A DNA stretch of 64,000 nucleotides from Takifugu bimaculatus (GCA_004026145.2 CP034991.1:10039087-10103086), one strand, 5' to 3'; counted from the first letter of the stretch, positions 25,449 through 35,448 are shown. The notes: generated from the letters alone by a model not told the origin. Translations and numbers: made by a program.

Positions 25449-27680
25449 GGCCTGCAGGTGGAAGAGTCAACATACTTCATGGGTGGCATAAAGGGAACAA
25501 ATCAGGACACGCTTGCTCTCAATTCTCCCTGAGAATGATCCACCTGTCTCCCCTCATCTCTGCACGTCTTCCAGTCGTGAGGGTGATTGACACCAACAGG
25601 GATCTGCTTTGTTTTACTGCGGCCTCAGACGTGACACATGACTGAGAAACGGCTTAAGCGGGACTCCTCCGTCGAACATATATTTAACGCAATGAACGCC
25701 CCGCTACTTCCTCGAGGCGAAACCGGTCGAGGAGCAGAAATGTTAGCTATTTAGTCCTGCAGGAACTTGCGCGGAAGTGAGTCATCGGGGCTGCGACGGC
25801 GCGATATTTCATGGTTTTAATATTGATTGCTGTCGTTTTTCTTCCAGATCACAAGAGACAGGAGCAATACGTGTAGTTTAACAGGCGCATGTCGCTGTCC
25901 AAGATATCACCTCGTCATCTGAGTCCCATGAAAGGAGGAAGAAAATGGCCCCTGAAGGCGGCCTCTCAAGGACACCAGATGTTCTCAAGCCTTCTTCTTT
26001 TATATTCATGCAGGGACGGGCGATAAAGTCCAACTTTTCTCCACTTTTTCCTCTTAACAATGTTCTCTCATCTTTTCAGCGGTGCCTCTGGCTGTGTGCG
26101 TCGCTACCATGCAGAGAAAAACAGGCCGAGCAACACCAACACGCTAATCAGTGCATTATCAGTCACACCACAGAGCTTCCTCTCGCACGCCGCTTTCATA
26201 GTGGTCCACCTGTGGAGACGGCGCTGGTGATGAAACAGCAGAGAGCAGCACGATTTCAAAACAGAGAGGAGGGAGCATTATCTCTGCTGCTGCCCCGGAG
26301 GGTCGATAATTAGCAGGCAGCGCTGTTGATAACTGTCAACGGGTTTAGCTGCTGCGGTGGAACATGAATCGTGACTTTTAACCAAAGGAGTCAGAGGTTC
26401 CAACAAAGGAGTGGCGCTAACGTTCAAATGCAAAAGGAGAGTCGACAGTTCCTCCCGAAAGAAAGTTTTAAAAAGAGGAATTTACATTTGTTTGCAGGCA
26501 GAATTTGCAAAAATCACCTGTAATTAAATATCTGGTTCCAGATCTTCCTCTAACACAAACGGGTTTTTTCCCCCCTCGCTTCAGTGTTTGCAGATTAACT
26601 GAATGTGCATCATGGGAGACTGTTTATAATGCAAATGATTTGTTAGAAAGTTGCTGATTAGCGCAACAGCCCCTCAGGCAATAGAATGTGTTGGCGAGGT
26701 GGGTGAAAGACCCCTCTTTTTTTGTTAGATCTTTTCTTTTTGTGTCTTTTTTCATGCTAAAACCTCTCAGCGGAGGCCAGTCCTGTCTGCCCTCTCTGTC
26801 AGCAAATGTCAACGCTAATTATGACAGACTCCAGCTTCCCTGCAATTCAGCCCTGGTGCTGGTAGTTCTTTGACTGGGCCCAACAGATGAATTGGGCTCC
26901 TGCGACCCTGTGCACCCCGGCGGTACTCTATGGCGGTATTTGCCCCGTTGTTATGAGCTATTGGGGCACCCGCCGCTGACAAGTCGCTATTAGTCAAACA
27001 CACGAGCTCAGAGGGCATCTCTGTGTTTTACTGGCTGCCAGGTGAGGAGGTCCGGTGTGTGTTTCTCCCCTGCTGGTCACACTGGGATGGTGGATAGGAT
27101 CTGCTAGCATCTATCATAAACATGGCTTTGGAATATGGATTACACCTTTGTTTTGCAATAAAAGCATAAAGATTTCTAAGCATAAAATTTCTAAAAGGCA
27201 CCAAACATTCCAGCACACTACTTGACAAAGACATCATCTGTAAAGTTCCATCCTATCTGGATGTGATGTCCCTAATTGTGGGCGCACACAACGGAGGCTA
27301 AAGATGTGTTTTTGCTGAAGGACCCTTAAATCCATCACAGATTGATGGTTTGAGTGTGCGTATGAAATGCTCACTTGGTTTCCGCTGCCATAGAGCCTCG
27401 AGGCAACGCTCCGCCAACTCATCGCTGTAATTAAACTGTCGCTGTGTCCTGATATAAAGCTCAATCTGTCATTAAATCAAAACAGAAGTCAAATTATAAT
27501 CCGGATCTATGTGTTTAGGAGATGATATACTCCCAACACGGCCTCGCGTTGGAATGCTCTTTTGGATCTCTTGGGGTTCTGAGGTCACCTCACACGTCTC
27601 TGGAACGACAGTGAAGGATTGCACCATATTTCTAAAGAAGTGAGACGGCCTATCCCAGCAGTCATCAGGTGAAAGCCTGA
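25449..27680. other. Intergenic DNA, no gene recognised
   Basis: Mostly unique-looking DNA without simple repeats. The 26860-27010 part has mixed GC- and AT-rich cores and could be a weakly conserved element. No open frame carries a protein signature. Confidence 0.45.
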
Positions 27681-27800
27681 ACAAGTTGCCTGTCCATCAC
27701 ACACACTATTCACTCACACACTCCCAATTTAGAGTCTCCAGTCAAGCTTACGTGCGTGTTTCTGGACTGTGGGAGGAGAGCGGAGACCCCGGAGAAGGTT
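27681..27800 (+). mobile_element. Teleost dispersed repeat, 'ggactgtgggagga' type
   Basis: An ordered set of motifs is present: AAGTTGCCTGTCCATCACA, then ATTCACTCACACACTCCCAA, then TTTAGAGTCTCCAGTCAA, then TGGACTGTGGGAGGAG and a CGGAGACCCCGGAGAA. This order is shared by a very common repeat in fish genomes. The copy is diverged, non-coding and flanked by unique DNA. I do not know its formal family name. Confidence 0.6.
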
Positions 27801-28139
27801 TCTCTCCTCCCAGTTCCATGAGATTACAGTGAAGTTATTGTCTGAAGGAAAACATCGCAACTCATAATTCACACATATTCTCGTGTCTCCCTGATTACGA
27901 CCACGCCTTCCAGCTGCGCGCCAGCGTCCACACACCAATAACATTGTCCGTTTGGCCACGAGTGGCAGGAAATCGACTCTCGTGTGTCCTTCATTCGTGC
28001 CATTAATAAAGACAAATCAGGACCAGGAGGAGCAAATGGCGTACGTGAGATCAGGAGACGGAGGATTACGGCGCCGTCAGGGGGATATGAAACACTCATA
28101 TTCACCCCAGAATGCGCCAGTGACACCCTGAGCCCTGAT
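27801..28139. other. Intergenic DNA, no feature seen
   Basis: Unique-looking DNA between the dispersed repeat and a candidate conserved element. Confidence 0.45.
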
Positions 28140-28500
28140 TTAGAAATAAATGCACTTTAAATGACACTTTATTGATGTTTCGCATTCATTTTGTAACATG
28201 TGCTCTGCATATGGAAATCAAGGCCCTGCAGCTGGGAATATTCTGCTATATGCGGCGGACATGCAGACGCCACAAGACGTGTGACAGCACGCGTCAACAG
28301 CCTATCAGGGATGGTCTCTGTGGAAACCGCGTTCCTCGTTATTTGGTATTCCTTAATTTGATCAAAGTCATAAACCCTCCCGTGAGGCTGATCTTTGCTT
28401 GTCCTTTTATGTGTGGAATTACAAACGGCCTGATTAGGAAACGTTCTATAATGGCGGCGGGAATTAGCAGGTTAAACATACGCTAATGCTATTGTACCCT
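28140..28500. promoter_or_regulatory. Candidate conserved non-coding element
   Basis: Repeat-free, with a perfect TCF/LEF-type TGATCAAAG at 28359-28367, a GATCTTTGC near 28390, CTGATTAGG, and GCTAATGC. It lies about 7 kb upstream of the efna5 start. Wnt-responsive regulation is possible but rests only on these motifs. Confidence 0.32.
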
Positions 28501-28949
28501 CATCAGTGATGTATGGATGTGTGCTTGAGCGGCGGCACCCCTTTTTTTCCCCCCACAGCGCAAATCCCTCCGCAGGAGGAAAAAGATGGAAAGCACCATT
28601 TGAAAAGAAAATCAACCGGTATTAATGACAGATGAATGTTCTTGTGGCTTCAACTCATGCGCGGTGCTTTTACTGTTCCCTTTTCTTTCGAGCAATTCTG
28701 GCTGTTAGCTTTGTCCCGCTCCCGCGAATCTATATTTTTGCCTGACGGAGGAGTCGTAAAAAGATGGTGGAACATCCGTTTCTTCCTGGGACTTCAAAAG
28801 GGAGCAAGGGGGCCCCGTGGAGCCCAACGATTGCCGTGCTGATGGCTGCAGCCAGGATTTCAAAAGGCCTTTTTTTTTTTTACATTCATGGCCGTAATGA
28901 AAAAGCAGGGTGAGCACAAAAGAGGACTCGATGGCTGCCCACCGTCTCC
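28501..28949. other. Intergenic DNA, no feature seen
   Basis: Contains a T run of 11 near 28870 and otherwise unremarkable sequence. Confidence 0.45.
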
Positions 28950-29310
28950 TCCCAGCATCCCAGTAATGATCGTACAGTATGTAAGTATTAGTCAGCGTTG
29001 AGCGCAGCCCCTCTAAATTGGGACCCTTATTACCGAAGCCGGCTGAAGCATCATTCGCATTAGGGTAGGGACAATGTGCTCATAATATCTATATCAGTGG
29101 TGTCCTGTCTTAATTCACTTTTATTACATCCATTCATAATGCTCTCATAATGATGAGATGGATCCTGGCCAGGGGATTTTCACAGTGTCACCTTTATTAT
29201 CGCACACTGTGATTTGTCATCTGCCGCGCTACAGGTCCCCATAATGAGGATAAGTTAGACTTTGCCGGATTACATAGGAGGAATAAAATGCCGCCCTGAG
29301 ATCGAGTCTG
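28950..29310. promoter_or_regulatory. Candidate conserved non-coding element
   Basis: Repeat-free with many ATAAT and ATTA cores (ATTCATAATGC, CATAATGATGAG, CCATAATGAGG). Also present is a short inverted pair CACAGTGTCA...CACACTGTG. It lies about 6 kb upstream of efna5. Texture-based call. Confidence 0.32.
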
Positions 29311-30845
29311 TGTTGTTGACCCTACCTTTGGCCGGGGGTTGCAATGCACCCTGGGTAATAAAGACAAAGTGTTTCTAGTTTATGGCAAAAAGAAAAACAG
29401 TCGCGACAGTAAGGCTTACATTTTAAAAAGACGCGTAAACAAGGAGGCGTGTTAGATTCAGTGTGTTTCTCACACAGTTGGGGGGGTTGGGGGGGTTGGG
29501 ATATAACACAATACATCAAACTTATAACCCTGGTGAGCCCCCCCACATAAGCATATGCACCACTGACATGAGTGCGTTTCTACGTCTGAGGAAGCCTCTA
29601 TTTGCCCGACTGTGGTGAAAATGTGGGGGCTGGGGGGTTTAAAATCAGTCAGACCGCGAAGCTGATGAAAACGGGGTGTGGGCCAGACGTGAAACAGCTG
29701 TTTTCACACCAGCGCCGCCTGATCACGTCCAGCTGAGTAAAGAAAAACTTTTTTATTAATTCTCTATCTGCTGATGGTTTGTGTTAGAGCCCAGGAGAAA
29801 CATGTGTCCACCCAACAAAGCAAACCGGCCTTTTTTTTGGGGGGGGGGGGGGGGGAGCATTTACTTTGCGATTCGAGATAAGAGAACACGACCCAGGAAT
29901 GTGGGTTCTGTACGTTCCACACGCACTCTCCCTGACCATACCAGCGAGGGCCGTTAATGGGAGGAAATCGTTACAAAAACAGTTTGTAAGAGGGGAAAAT
30001 ATTCATATTCGTGCTGAGAGTTGATGGACAAAAATGTCACAATATGCCAGCGGAAACCGCAGAGTCTTGTTTTTACACGTTTGTGTTTTAGTGCAGGATC
30101 AATAAACCGACTGTAATATTAGCTCTGGAGGTGTTGATGAGGTGGCGTGTCCTGTTGGCTTTGGCCTAAATCAACCTGGACGTTTGCCTCTGTTTCCACA
30201 GTTTGTTCTACGTAAATCTAACTGGTTCTTTAGAATATTTTCCACTTCTTAAAACCCCCAGGCAGCAATCCTCACTCTTGTTACACTGGTTTTTAAGGTT
30301 GTGTCTTAAGTAAACAAGTCCACGACTGCGGGAGGGGTTAGCTTTTAGCGCCACAAACGCCTTTAGAGAAAAAAGGTCATCTCGATTGCTTTAAGATCCT
30401 TTTACTTGCGTCCAGTGATGGAATGGAGTGTTCAGGAAAAATATGAAGCTCATCTACAGTTAGCATCCTTGATCTGATTCCCGGGACTGTGGATATCAGT
30501 TGCCCGCTGTTTTATCTGCAGGCGTCGACCAGATGGCGACAGGTTGCAGCGACCTTTGTCCTCCAAAACATCAGTTCATCCTTGAATTCGAGTCAACATT
30601 TGAGTTTAGGGAAAACAAAAATCCCTTCAGATCTCGTATTCCCCTGAAGAGATGGACAACCTATAAACGTGATACCTCTGGGCCGGGCTTTCACCAACAC
30701 GGGGCCATTGAAATAATGACCCCCCTGGATACGGCGGCTGCTCTGGTCATCACGCAACGAGGAAAGGTGGGGATGTTTTCTCAGGTTCTTTCAGGTTCAA
30801 AAGACACACTCGTTCAATTAGTTTGCTGAAAACAATCAGAAACAA
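29311..30845. other. Intergenic DNA with a T8-G17 tract and one exon-like interval
   Basis: A T8 then G17 run lies at 29831-29855. At 30522-30766 an open frame is bounded by an acceptor-like pyrimidine tract with CAG and a GTGGGG donor-like site. See the findings. No gene can be named. Confidence 0.4.
29480..29500 (+). repeat. G-rich direct repeat with quadruplex potential
   Basis: G7-TT-G7-TT-G3. The G7 runs can each supply two G-triplets, so one four-run quadruplex with short loops is possible on the plus strand. Confidence 0.7.
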
Positions 30846-30932
30846 CAATATGGTCCAATGGTCCAATGGTCCAATGGTCCAACAATATGGTCCAATGGTC
30901 CAATGGTCCAATGGTCCAACAATATGGTCCAA
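30846..30932. repeat. Minisatellite with 37-bp higher-order unit
   Basis: The 8-mer TGGTCCAA occurs four times in tandem and is preceded by CAATA, giving a 37-bp unit. Two full units and the start of a third are identical to each other. Confidence 0.95.
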
Positions 30933-31991
30933 TCCCATCACATTGTCTAACATTTAGTCTAAAAGCTAGAAGACAAGCAGGGTTTTCCCCCCCAGTTTAC
31001 CCATGACATCATCCCCCCGTCTCTCTCTGTCCTTGCCAGGGTGTGGGGGTACACATTACCAAAGTAACCCGCCGTCACACGCCCCCTCCGCTGTCAGTTC
31101 CCTCTCTCCCTCTGTGGAGACCTTGGCCGTCCCCACAGAAAACCTGATTTTGCACTGAACTGGAGCCACTTACATCACTCCTCCTGCAGCACTGATGGTG
31201 CACTAATGGCAACATCAGTCCCCATCTGGTGCCCATCATTGAGATTCAGGGCAGGGCCTGTCCCCGCTGATACATCCGATTAGTCCCTCTCATTGATTTG
31301 TGCTGGCTCGTCATGACTTAGTCAACCCAAGGTGTCTCTTCTATGACATGCTGTCTTCCTATGATTTAGTTTGCCAACGCTCTAAGTGCATTGAGTGTGA
31401 CAATAAAATCTTTAATCTAATATGCATCCTAAAGAGGGAGGTGGCGCTGAATTAAAAGGAGGTGGGGGAGTGAGACAGAGAGGGGGAGCTTCTTGCTCCC
31501 GGTGAGCTCAGTTGAAACGGTTTGACCACCAAATCTACAAATATATAAGATGCAGACGCATGTGTTTGAAGCCACCGATGGGATTCGACCCCGCTGGCAT
31601 AGCCCTGGGTTGCTGGAGCTAGAACATCGTTCTGCTCTCGGTGATCCATTCATGATTTCAGGTTTAACGCCGTCTCACCTCCATGTGGGAGGGAAAACCT
31701 GATCTTTATAAATTTGCCAAGAAAGTCTGGGCTGGGAATCCACTCCTCCCGAGCGCTCCGGACTAATCCGTATTCGCCGTTTTGAAGCGTATGACAGCGT
31801 AATTGGGGTTACGGTGCACGAGGCACGCATGACGCTCTTCTTAATTCTAACTGACAACGATGCCACTGCTGGAGCTCGCCTGTGTGAAAGTCTCGCATTT
31901 ATGGACGAGTGACGACTACAAGTGAACATTAGTGGGACCGATGCGCCACACAATACTTTTAGTAGCAATGAGCTATAAAGCTATAAGAATA
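30933..31991. other. Intergenic DNA, no gene recognised
   Basis: The part at 31180-31380 is repeat-free with ATTAG and CATTGA cores and may be a weakly conserved element. The rest is unremarkable. Confidence 0.45.
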
Positions 31992-32245
31992 CTGTGTGTG
32001 TGTGTGTGTGTCCTCACATTTATGACATTCCGAGAACCAAAATCCTCATTCTACTAGCAAAGTGGGGACATGATGCCACAATTTCAAAAATCCTGGTTTT
32101 AAGGGTGAGGTTAGAATTGGGTTAAGGCAAAAGTTAGGGTTAAGGGGTTAGTGTGGATGGTTAGGGTTAGGATAAGGAGCTAGGTCATGCATTTTAGGGT
32201 TAGGGTTTGGTAGGGAAATGGTCAGTATCCACAAAGATGTGAGGA
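31992..32245 (+). repeat. Teleost 'GTCCCCACAAAG'-type repeat with telomere-like core
   Basis: The copy is bounded by GT microsatellites on both sides (31993-32010 and 32246-32287). Its outer motifs are TGTCCTCACA and TCCACAAAGATGTGAGGA, and its core contains repeated GTTAGGG and TTAGGGTTAGGG words. It is the fullest of three related copies in the window. The TTAGGG words are part of this dispersed repeat and do not mark a true telomere. Confidence 0.6.
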
Positions 32246-32287
32246 TGTGTGTGTGTATTTCTCTGTGTGTGTGTGTGTGTGTGTGTG
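32246..32287. repeat. (GT)n microsatellite, interrupted
   Basis: Two GT blocks separated by ATTTCTC. It is part of the flank of the dispersed repeat. Confidence 0.9.
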
Positions 32288-33649
32288 ACAGAGGGAGGAT
32301 GTCTCCAGGGTAGAGCTTTTGTTTTGTGGTTCATGAGATTAAAAGCAGCCAATTATCCCTTTTTGACACCACTTCTTAGTTTATTTAGTTTAGTTTACCT
32401 TTTGATCGATGCAATTCAGTACATCACATCTGGATTAAAATGGACGAGCAACTGCGTTTGTTCGGTGAAAAAAAAAACCACACCGACGCCCCTAATCTGA
32501 CTGGAAAGTATTTCCAAGTGTTCCAAGGACCCTTTGACCTGACCTTTCCCACAGCTCCATGTGACGGGTCAGCAGCACCCTCAAGTTGTTTTAATGAGGC
32601 TCATCTAAAGAAAGAAATATGAGAATAAAACTCCGGAGTAATAAATGGCCACCTTAGAAAGAGCGGATCACAGAGCAGCGTGGTCAAACCTGCCACGATG
32701 CAGGGCCGCCTGGATGAGAATGATGGAGAAGACAGGAGGCGTAATGATGGCGGCCCAGTATAACAGCGGGTTAAGGAGGGGACGAGGGGGGGTGGGCTTT
32801 GTTTCTGAGCCAGAGAAAATGAAAGCAGCTGGGGGTACACGCTCTGAGCTCCGCACAATCATACGTGCTTGTCGTGAAGTGTGTTTTCATATGAGGGTGT
32901 GTGTGTGCGGCAGGGAGAAAGAGACGGGACGCAGCAGGAGAGGAATGCAGTCACGGCTGTAAAGTGGGTGTGAAAACAACCGTGTTCACTGACCTCTGAG
33001 CCGACCTGCACCCCCCCTTCCCTGGTAGATAGGGGCCTTGTGTGTGTCTGTGTGTGTGTATGTGGGGGGTGAATTGTCTTGAGTTTACATTAGTCCAGTT
33101 GAAGAGGTCAAGAGGATTATCTTAAAATAATAAATGGAATTATCCTTTCTTCATCCTGTCTTTTCTTTCCCCTTTTCTCTCCTGCTCTAAAAAGTACACA
33201 TCCGCACCTGTTGCACACACACGCACGCGGGACTTATTTTCCCTGCCAGACATTTAAAACATTTCCTGTCCTTATTGTCTGAACATACAACACTTGTAAT
33301 CTTGTTTAAAATGACTTCTGCTTTAATTTCCTGACCGGCTGATCCAGCCTAGTTTAAGATCATTTACATTGTAGCTGCAGCTTGTCTCTTTTCATTAAAT
33401 CACACTCTATATTGCATCTCATTTGCACTCCTTTCAATTTCGCTTTCTCTTGAAATCCCTCCAAAACCCTTAAAAATATGACTTAAAACGCTTTGGCACA
33501 CAGCACAGGACGGGCATAAATCCCGCATATAGTATCCATATGAATTGGCGTTGCGCTCGTTCCCATCAGGGATTTCCCATCTGAATTCAGCCCCGCTGCT
33601 CATTTTCAAACGTTTCATAAATCCTACTTATGCGAGCACTCCTCTGATT
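32288..33649. other. Intergenic DNA just upstream of the efna5 CpG region
   Basis: Unique-looking DNA with short GT runs near 33038-33060. No gene and no clear element. Confidence 0.5.
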
Positions 33650-33700
33650 TAAGGCGGCGACAGACGAGGTTCCCCCAGCGGCTCTCGAACTTGGATTTGT

Positions 33701-33736
33701 CCCCCCCCCACCCCCACCCCCCCCACCCCCCCCCAC
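33701..33736. repeat. C-rich simple repeat, (C)n with A interruptions
   Basis: About 36 bp of cytosine runs broken by single adenines, at the upstream edge of the efna5 CpG-rich region. The opposite strand is a G-run tract that could form a quadruplex. Length is likely variable between individuals. Confidence 0.9.
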
Positions 33737-34033
33737 CGCTCCCGCTGAGTCAGCATTCCCGCCCGCTCGCCGCTGCGGGGCGTCTGGGCGCAGGAGCGGC
33801 GCCTCGGACCCCTTCCTGTCCGCCCCACCGCAACAGGCTGCCGTGCGCGTCTCATGTTCGAGCTCAGGATCCCCGCGTTTCTGCCCCCCCCTCCCGAAAA
33901 AAGCAGCCGATATTTTAAATTAGATTCCAAATTAGCAATTAAAATACGTGGTCAAATTCTAAAACATCGTCATACGATCCGACGTGATGTTTAATAATGC
34001 TTGTGGCCCTCACCGCGCATCGTGCACATTGGA

Positions 34034-34055
34034 GGGGGGGGGGGGGGGGGGGGGG
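34034..34055. repeat. Poly-G tract, 22 nt
   Basis: An uninterrupted run of 22 G lies about 140 bp upstream of the GC box. It is likely polymorphic and error-prone in assemblies, so its length here should be treated as approximate. Confidence 0.9.
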
Positions 34056-34192
34056 TGGTGTTCGCGCCGCACATATAATTAAACAGCGTGGTGCGTGTGC
34101 GCAGGTCCCAGTTATATCTGGAGATGTTCCTGTCCTGCGCGTCTCTACCCCTTCGCTGCTCTACCTCTCCATAATTAAATTAGCTCGGTTTT

Positions 34193-34199
34193 GGGGCGG
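34193..34199 (+). promoter_or_regulatory. GC box (Sp1/KLF type)
   Basis: GGGGCGG followed by CC matches an Sp1/KLF core. It sits just upstream of the CCAAT box. Such sites are common by chance in GC-rich DNA, so confidence is modest. Confidence 0.35.
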
Positions 34200-34257
34200 C
34201 CGAAGGGGGGGAGGGGTCCGGCTTTGTTCGAGCGACGCCCATTCAAATCGCTTCAAA

Positions 34258-34262
34258 CCAAT
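34258..34262 (+). promoter_or_regulatory. CCAAT box (NF-Y type)
   Basis: AACCAATGGG matches the NF-Y consensus, including the flanking purines. It lies 65 bp after a GC box in the CpG-rich region upstream of efna5, a typical proximal-promoter arrangement. Function is inferred from sequence and position only. Confidence 0.45.
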
Positions 34263-34319
34263 GGGACCGTGCCCCGCTCCGCGTAACCAAGCCCACTCCC
34301 CTCAGTCGGCGCCCGGAGC

Positions 34320-34344
34320 TGCCTGCCTGCCTGCCTGCCTGCCT
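34320..34344. repeat. (TGCC)n tetranucleotide repeat
   Basis: Six tandem TGCC units lie about 60 bp downstream of the CCAAT box, close to the inferred transcription start. Confidence 0.85.
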
Positions 34345-34740
34345 CCGTCCTCACCTTCCAGCGAGTTCCGGCGTGATCAAACTCAAACGCAAGAAAAAAA
34401 AGGAGGGAGAGAGCGAGCGGCGTGACACATGGGAAAAGGCAACATCTTTTTTCCTGCTTCGCACGATGGTTCGTATATGAGGAGCAGCCGCGCTGGGATG
34501 CGGACATAAACAAGCGAAACGCAGAGAGAGAACGCGGCGCTGACCGAGTAGGAGCCTCCCCAGCTCGGCCGTGACACCCCCGGTGAACCAGAGACGGGAT
34601 AACACTCGCTCCTTCAAACGCTGGACTTTTACCCGAGCTGCTACCACTGACTGGCTGACTGGCTTGTATGGCTTTAAAAAGTTGCCTAGAGAGCATGGAC
34701 ATCTGACGTGCGCCACACGCCGTCATTGGACACATCGAGC

Positions 34741-34762
34741 CTCTCTCTCTCTCTCTCTCTCT
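34741..34762. repeat. (CT)11 microsatellite in the probable 5' UTR
   Basis: Eleven perfect CT units, followed by TTTCTCC. Pyrimidine tracts like this in CpG-island promoters can bind GAGA- or PTB-type factors. No function can be shown here. Confidence 0.9.
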
Positions 34763-35118
34763 TTTCTCCATCACGTCTTGTGCTGCCTAATCCCCCCCGA
34801 GCCTTTGGTTCGGTGGAAGGAGAAGTGCACGGCAGTTGTCATTTGCCCTGACACAGGCTACATCCAGCACGACCAGAGCAACATTGTGCGGACGACACCG
34901 CCCGGCGTGCTGCGCATTTCTGTCCCCGAATCCCCGTTTGCGCGTCGGCGAGAGAAACGTTCGCTTCAGCCTTCGCGGATTAACCCGAGCTGAACCAACG
35001 ACCCGGGATTTGTCTGCGCCCTCCACCTGCAGCTGAGCTCCACCGCCAACACGCCTTTTACCCCCTCTAAAACTTTCCTATTCGGCTTGAACAAGTGTCC
35101 GCGCAAGCGTCCCCGCGG

Positions 35119-35223
35119 ATGGTCACGTCTCTTCCAAGCTGTTCCCGGTTTCTATGTGGCGCGCATTCCCGCTTTTCCAGCATCCACGAGCTGCGTCTGG
35201 AACACGCAGACGCACGTGAATGA
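35119..35223 (+). other. uORF 1 in the efna5 5' leader (34 codons)
   Basis: ATG at 35119 opens a 34-codon frame ending in TGA at 35221-35223, 94 nt before the ephrin start. It is out of frame with ephrin, since the starts are 199 nt apart. Its start context is GCGGATGG (C at -3, G at +4). If transcribed it could reduce initiation at the main start or force reinitiation. Whether a peptide is made is unknown. Confidence 0.4.
35154..35219 (+). other. uORF 2 in the efna5 5' leader (21 codons)
   Basis: ATG at 35154 opens a 21-codon frame ending in TGA at 35217-35219. It lies wholly inside uORF 1 but in another frame. The context TTCTATGT has T at -3 and T at +4, which is weak. Confidence 0.3.
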
Positions 35224-35270
35224 GCCTCATCACCTGTCCCGGTTCGAAGCGCCCGACCCGCCTGACCTGA
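35220..35270 (+). other. uORF 3 in the efna5 5' leader (16 codons)
   Basis: The ATG at 35220 overlaps the stop codon of uORF 1 (the string ATGA), a layout that can support termination-reinitiation. The frame ends in TGA at 35268-35270, 47 nt before the ephrin ATG. That gap is short for efficient reinitiation, so this uORF could limit translation of efna5. Confidence 0.35.
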
Positions 35271-35317
35271 CCCGCCCGACGCAGAAGAGGAATACTCGCC
35301 CGAGTTTCGCCGTCGTG

Positions 35318-35442
35318 ATGCTGCAAATGGAAATGGTCCTGTTCGTCTGCATGGTGCTGCTGCTGTGTGTATTTAGCCAGGAGCCCAGTTCCAAAGTGGT
35401 GGCCGACCGCTACGCCGTCTTCTGGAACCGGACCAACGCCAA
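35318..35442 (+). CDS. efna5: Ephrin-A5, coding exon 1 (partial gene)
   Basis: This exon encodes the N-terminus of a GPI-anchored ephrin-A ligand, which acts at the cell surface and binds EphA receptors in axon guidance and tissue boundary formation. It has 41 full codons plus two bases. Residues 1-20 form a signal peptide with a hydrophobic core (VLFVCMVLLLCVF), and cleavage is likely before Q21. The mature part reads QEPSSKVVADRYAVFWNRTN, matching the ephrin-A5 N-terminus rather than ephrin-A2 or -A3. N37-R38-T39 is an N-glycosylation sequon at a position glycosylated across the family. The frame stays open upstream to 35087, but 35318 is its first ATG and sits directly before the signal peptide, with G at -3 and C at +4. 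The exon ends in phase 2 at GTAAGT, matching the exon 1 phase I recall for mammalian EFNA5. The receptor-binding domain, linker and GPI signal lie in later exons outside the window. Ephrin-A5 identity is secure; whether it is the a or b copy is not. Confidence 0.93.
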
Positions 35443-35448
35443 GTAAGT
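35443..35448 (+). other. efna5: Splice donor of efna5 intron 1
   Basis: GTAAGT immediately follows the conserved N-terminal ephrin sequence and matches the vertebrate U1 consensus at all six intronic positions. Reading through it would add only one in-frame codon (AAG) before the TAA stop at 35444-35446. Splicing here is therefore required to make a full ephrin. Confidence 0.9.

Noticed and set aside
32130..32215. TTAGGG-rich sequence as an interstitial telomere
   Set aside because: The words are degenerate and sit inside a dispersed repeat that has related copies elsewhere in the window.
34253..34774. 173-codon minus-strand frame opposite the efna5 leader
   Set aside because: It starts in the complement of the CT tract and reflects CpG-rich, stop-poor promoter sequence.
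35221..35260. GGTTCGAAGC near 35240 as a tRNA B box
   Set aside because: No A box or cloverleaf can be drawn around it, and it lies in the efna5 leader.
35087..35317. N-terminal extension of ephrin in the same frame
   Set aside because: The frame is open, but it has no ATG before 35318 and the extension would place 77 residues ahead of the signal peptide.
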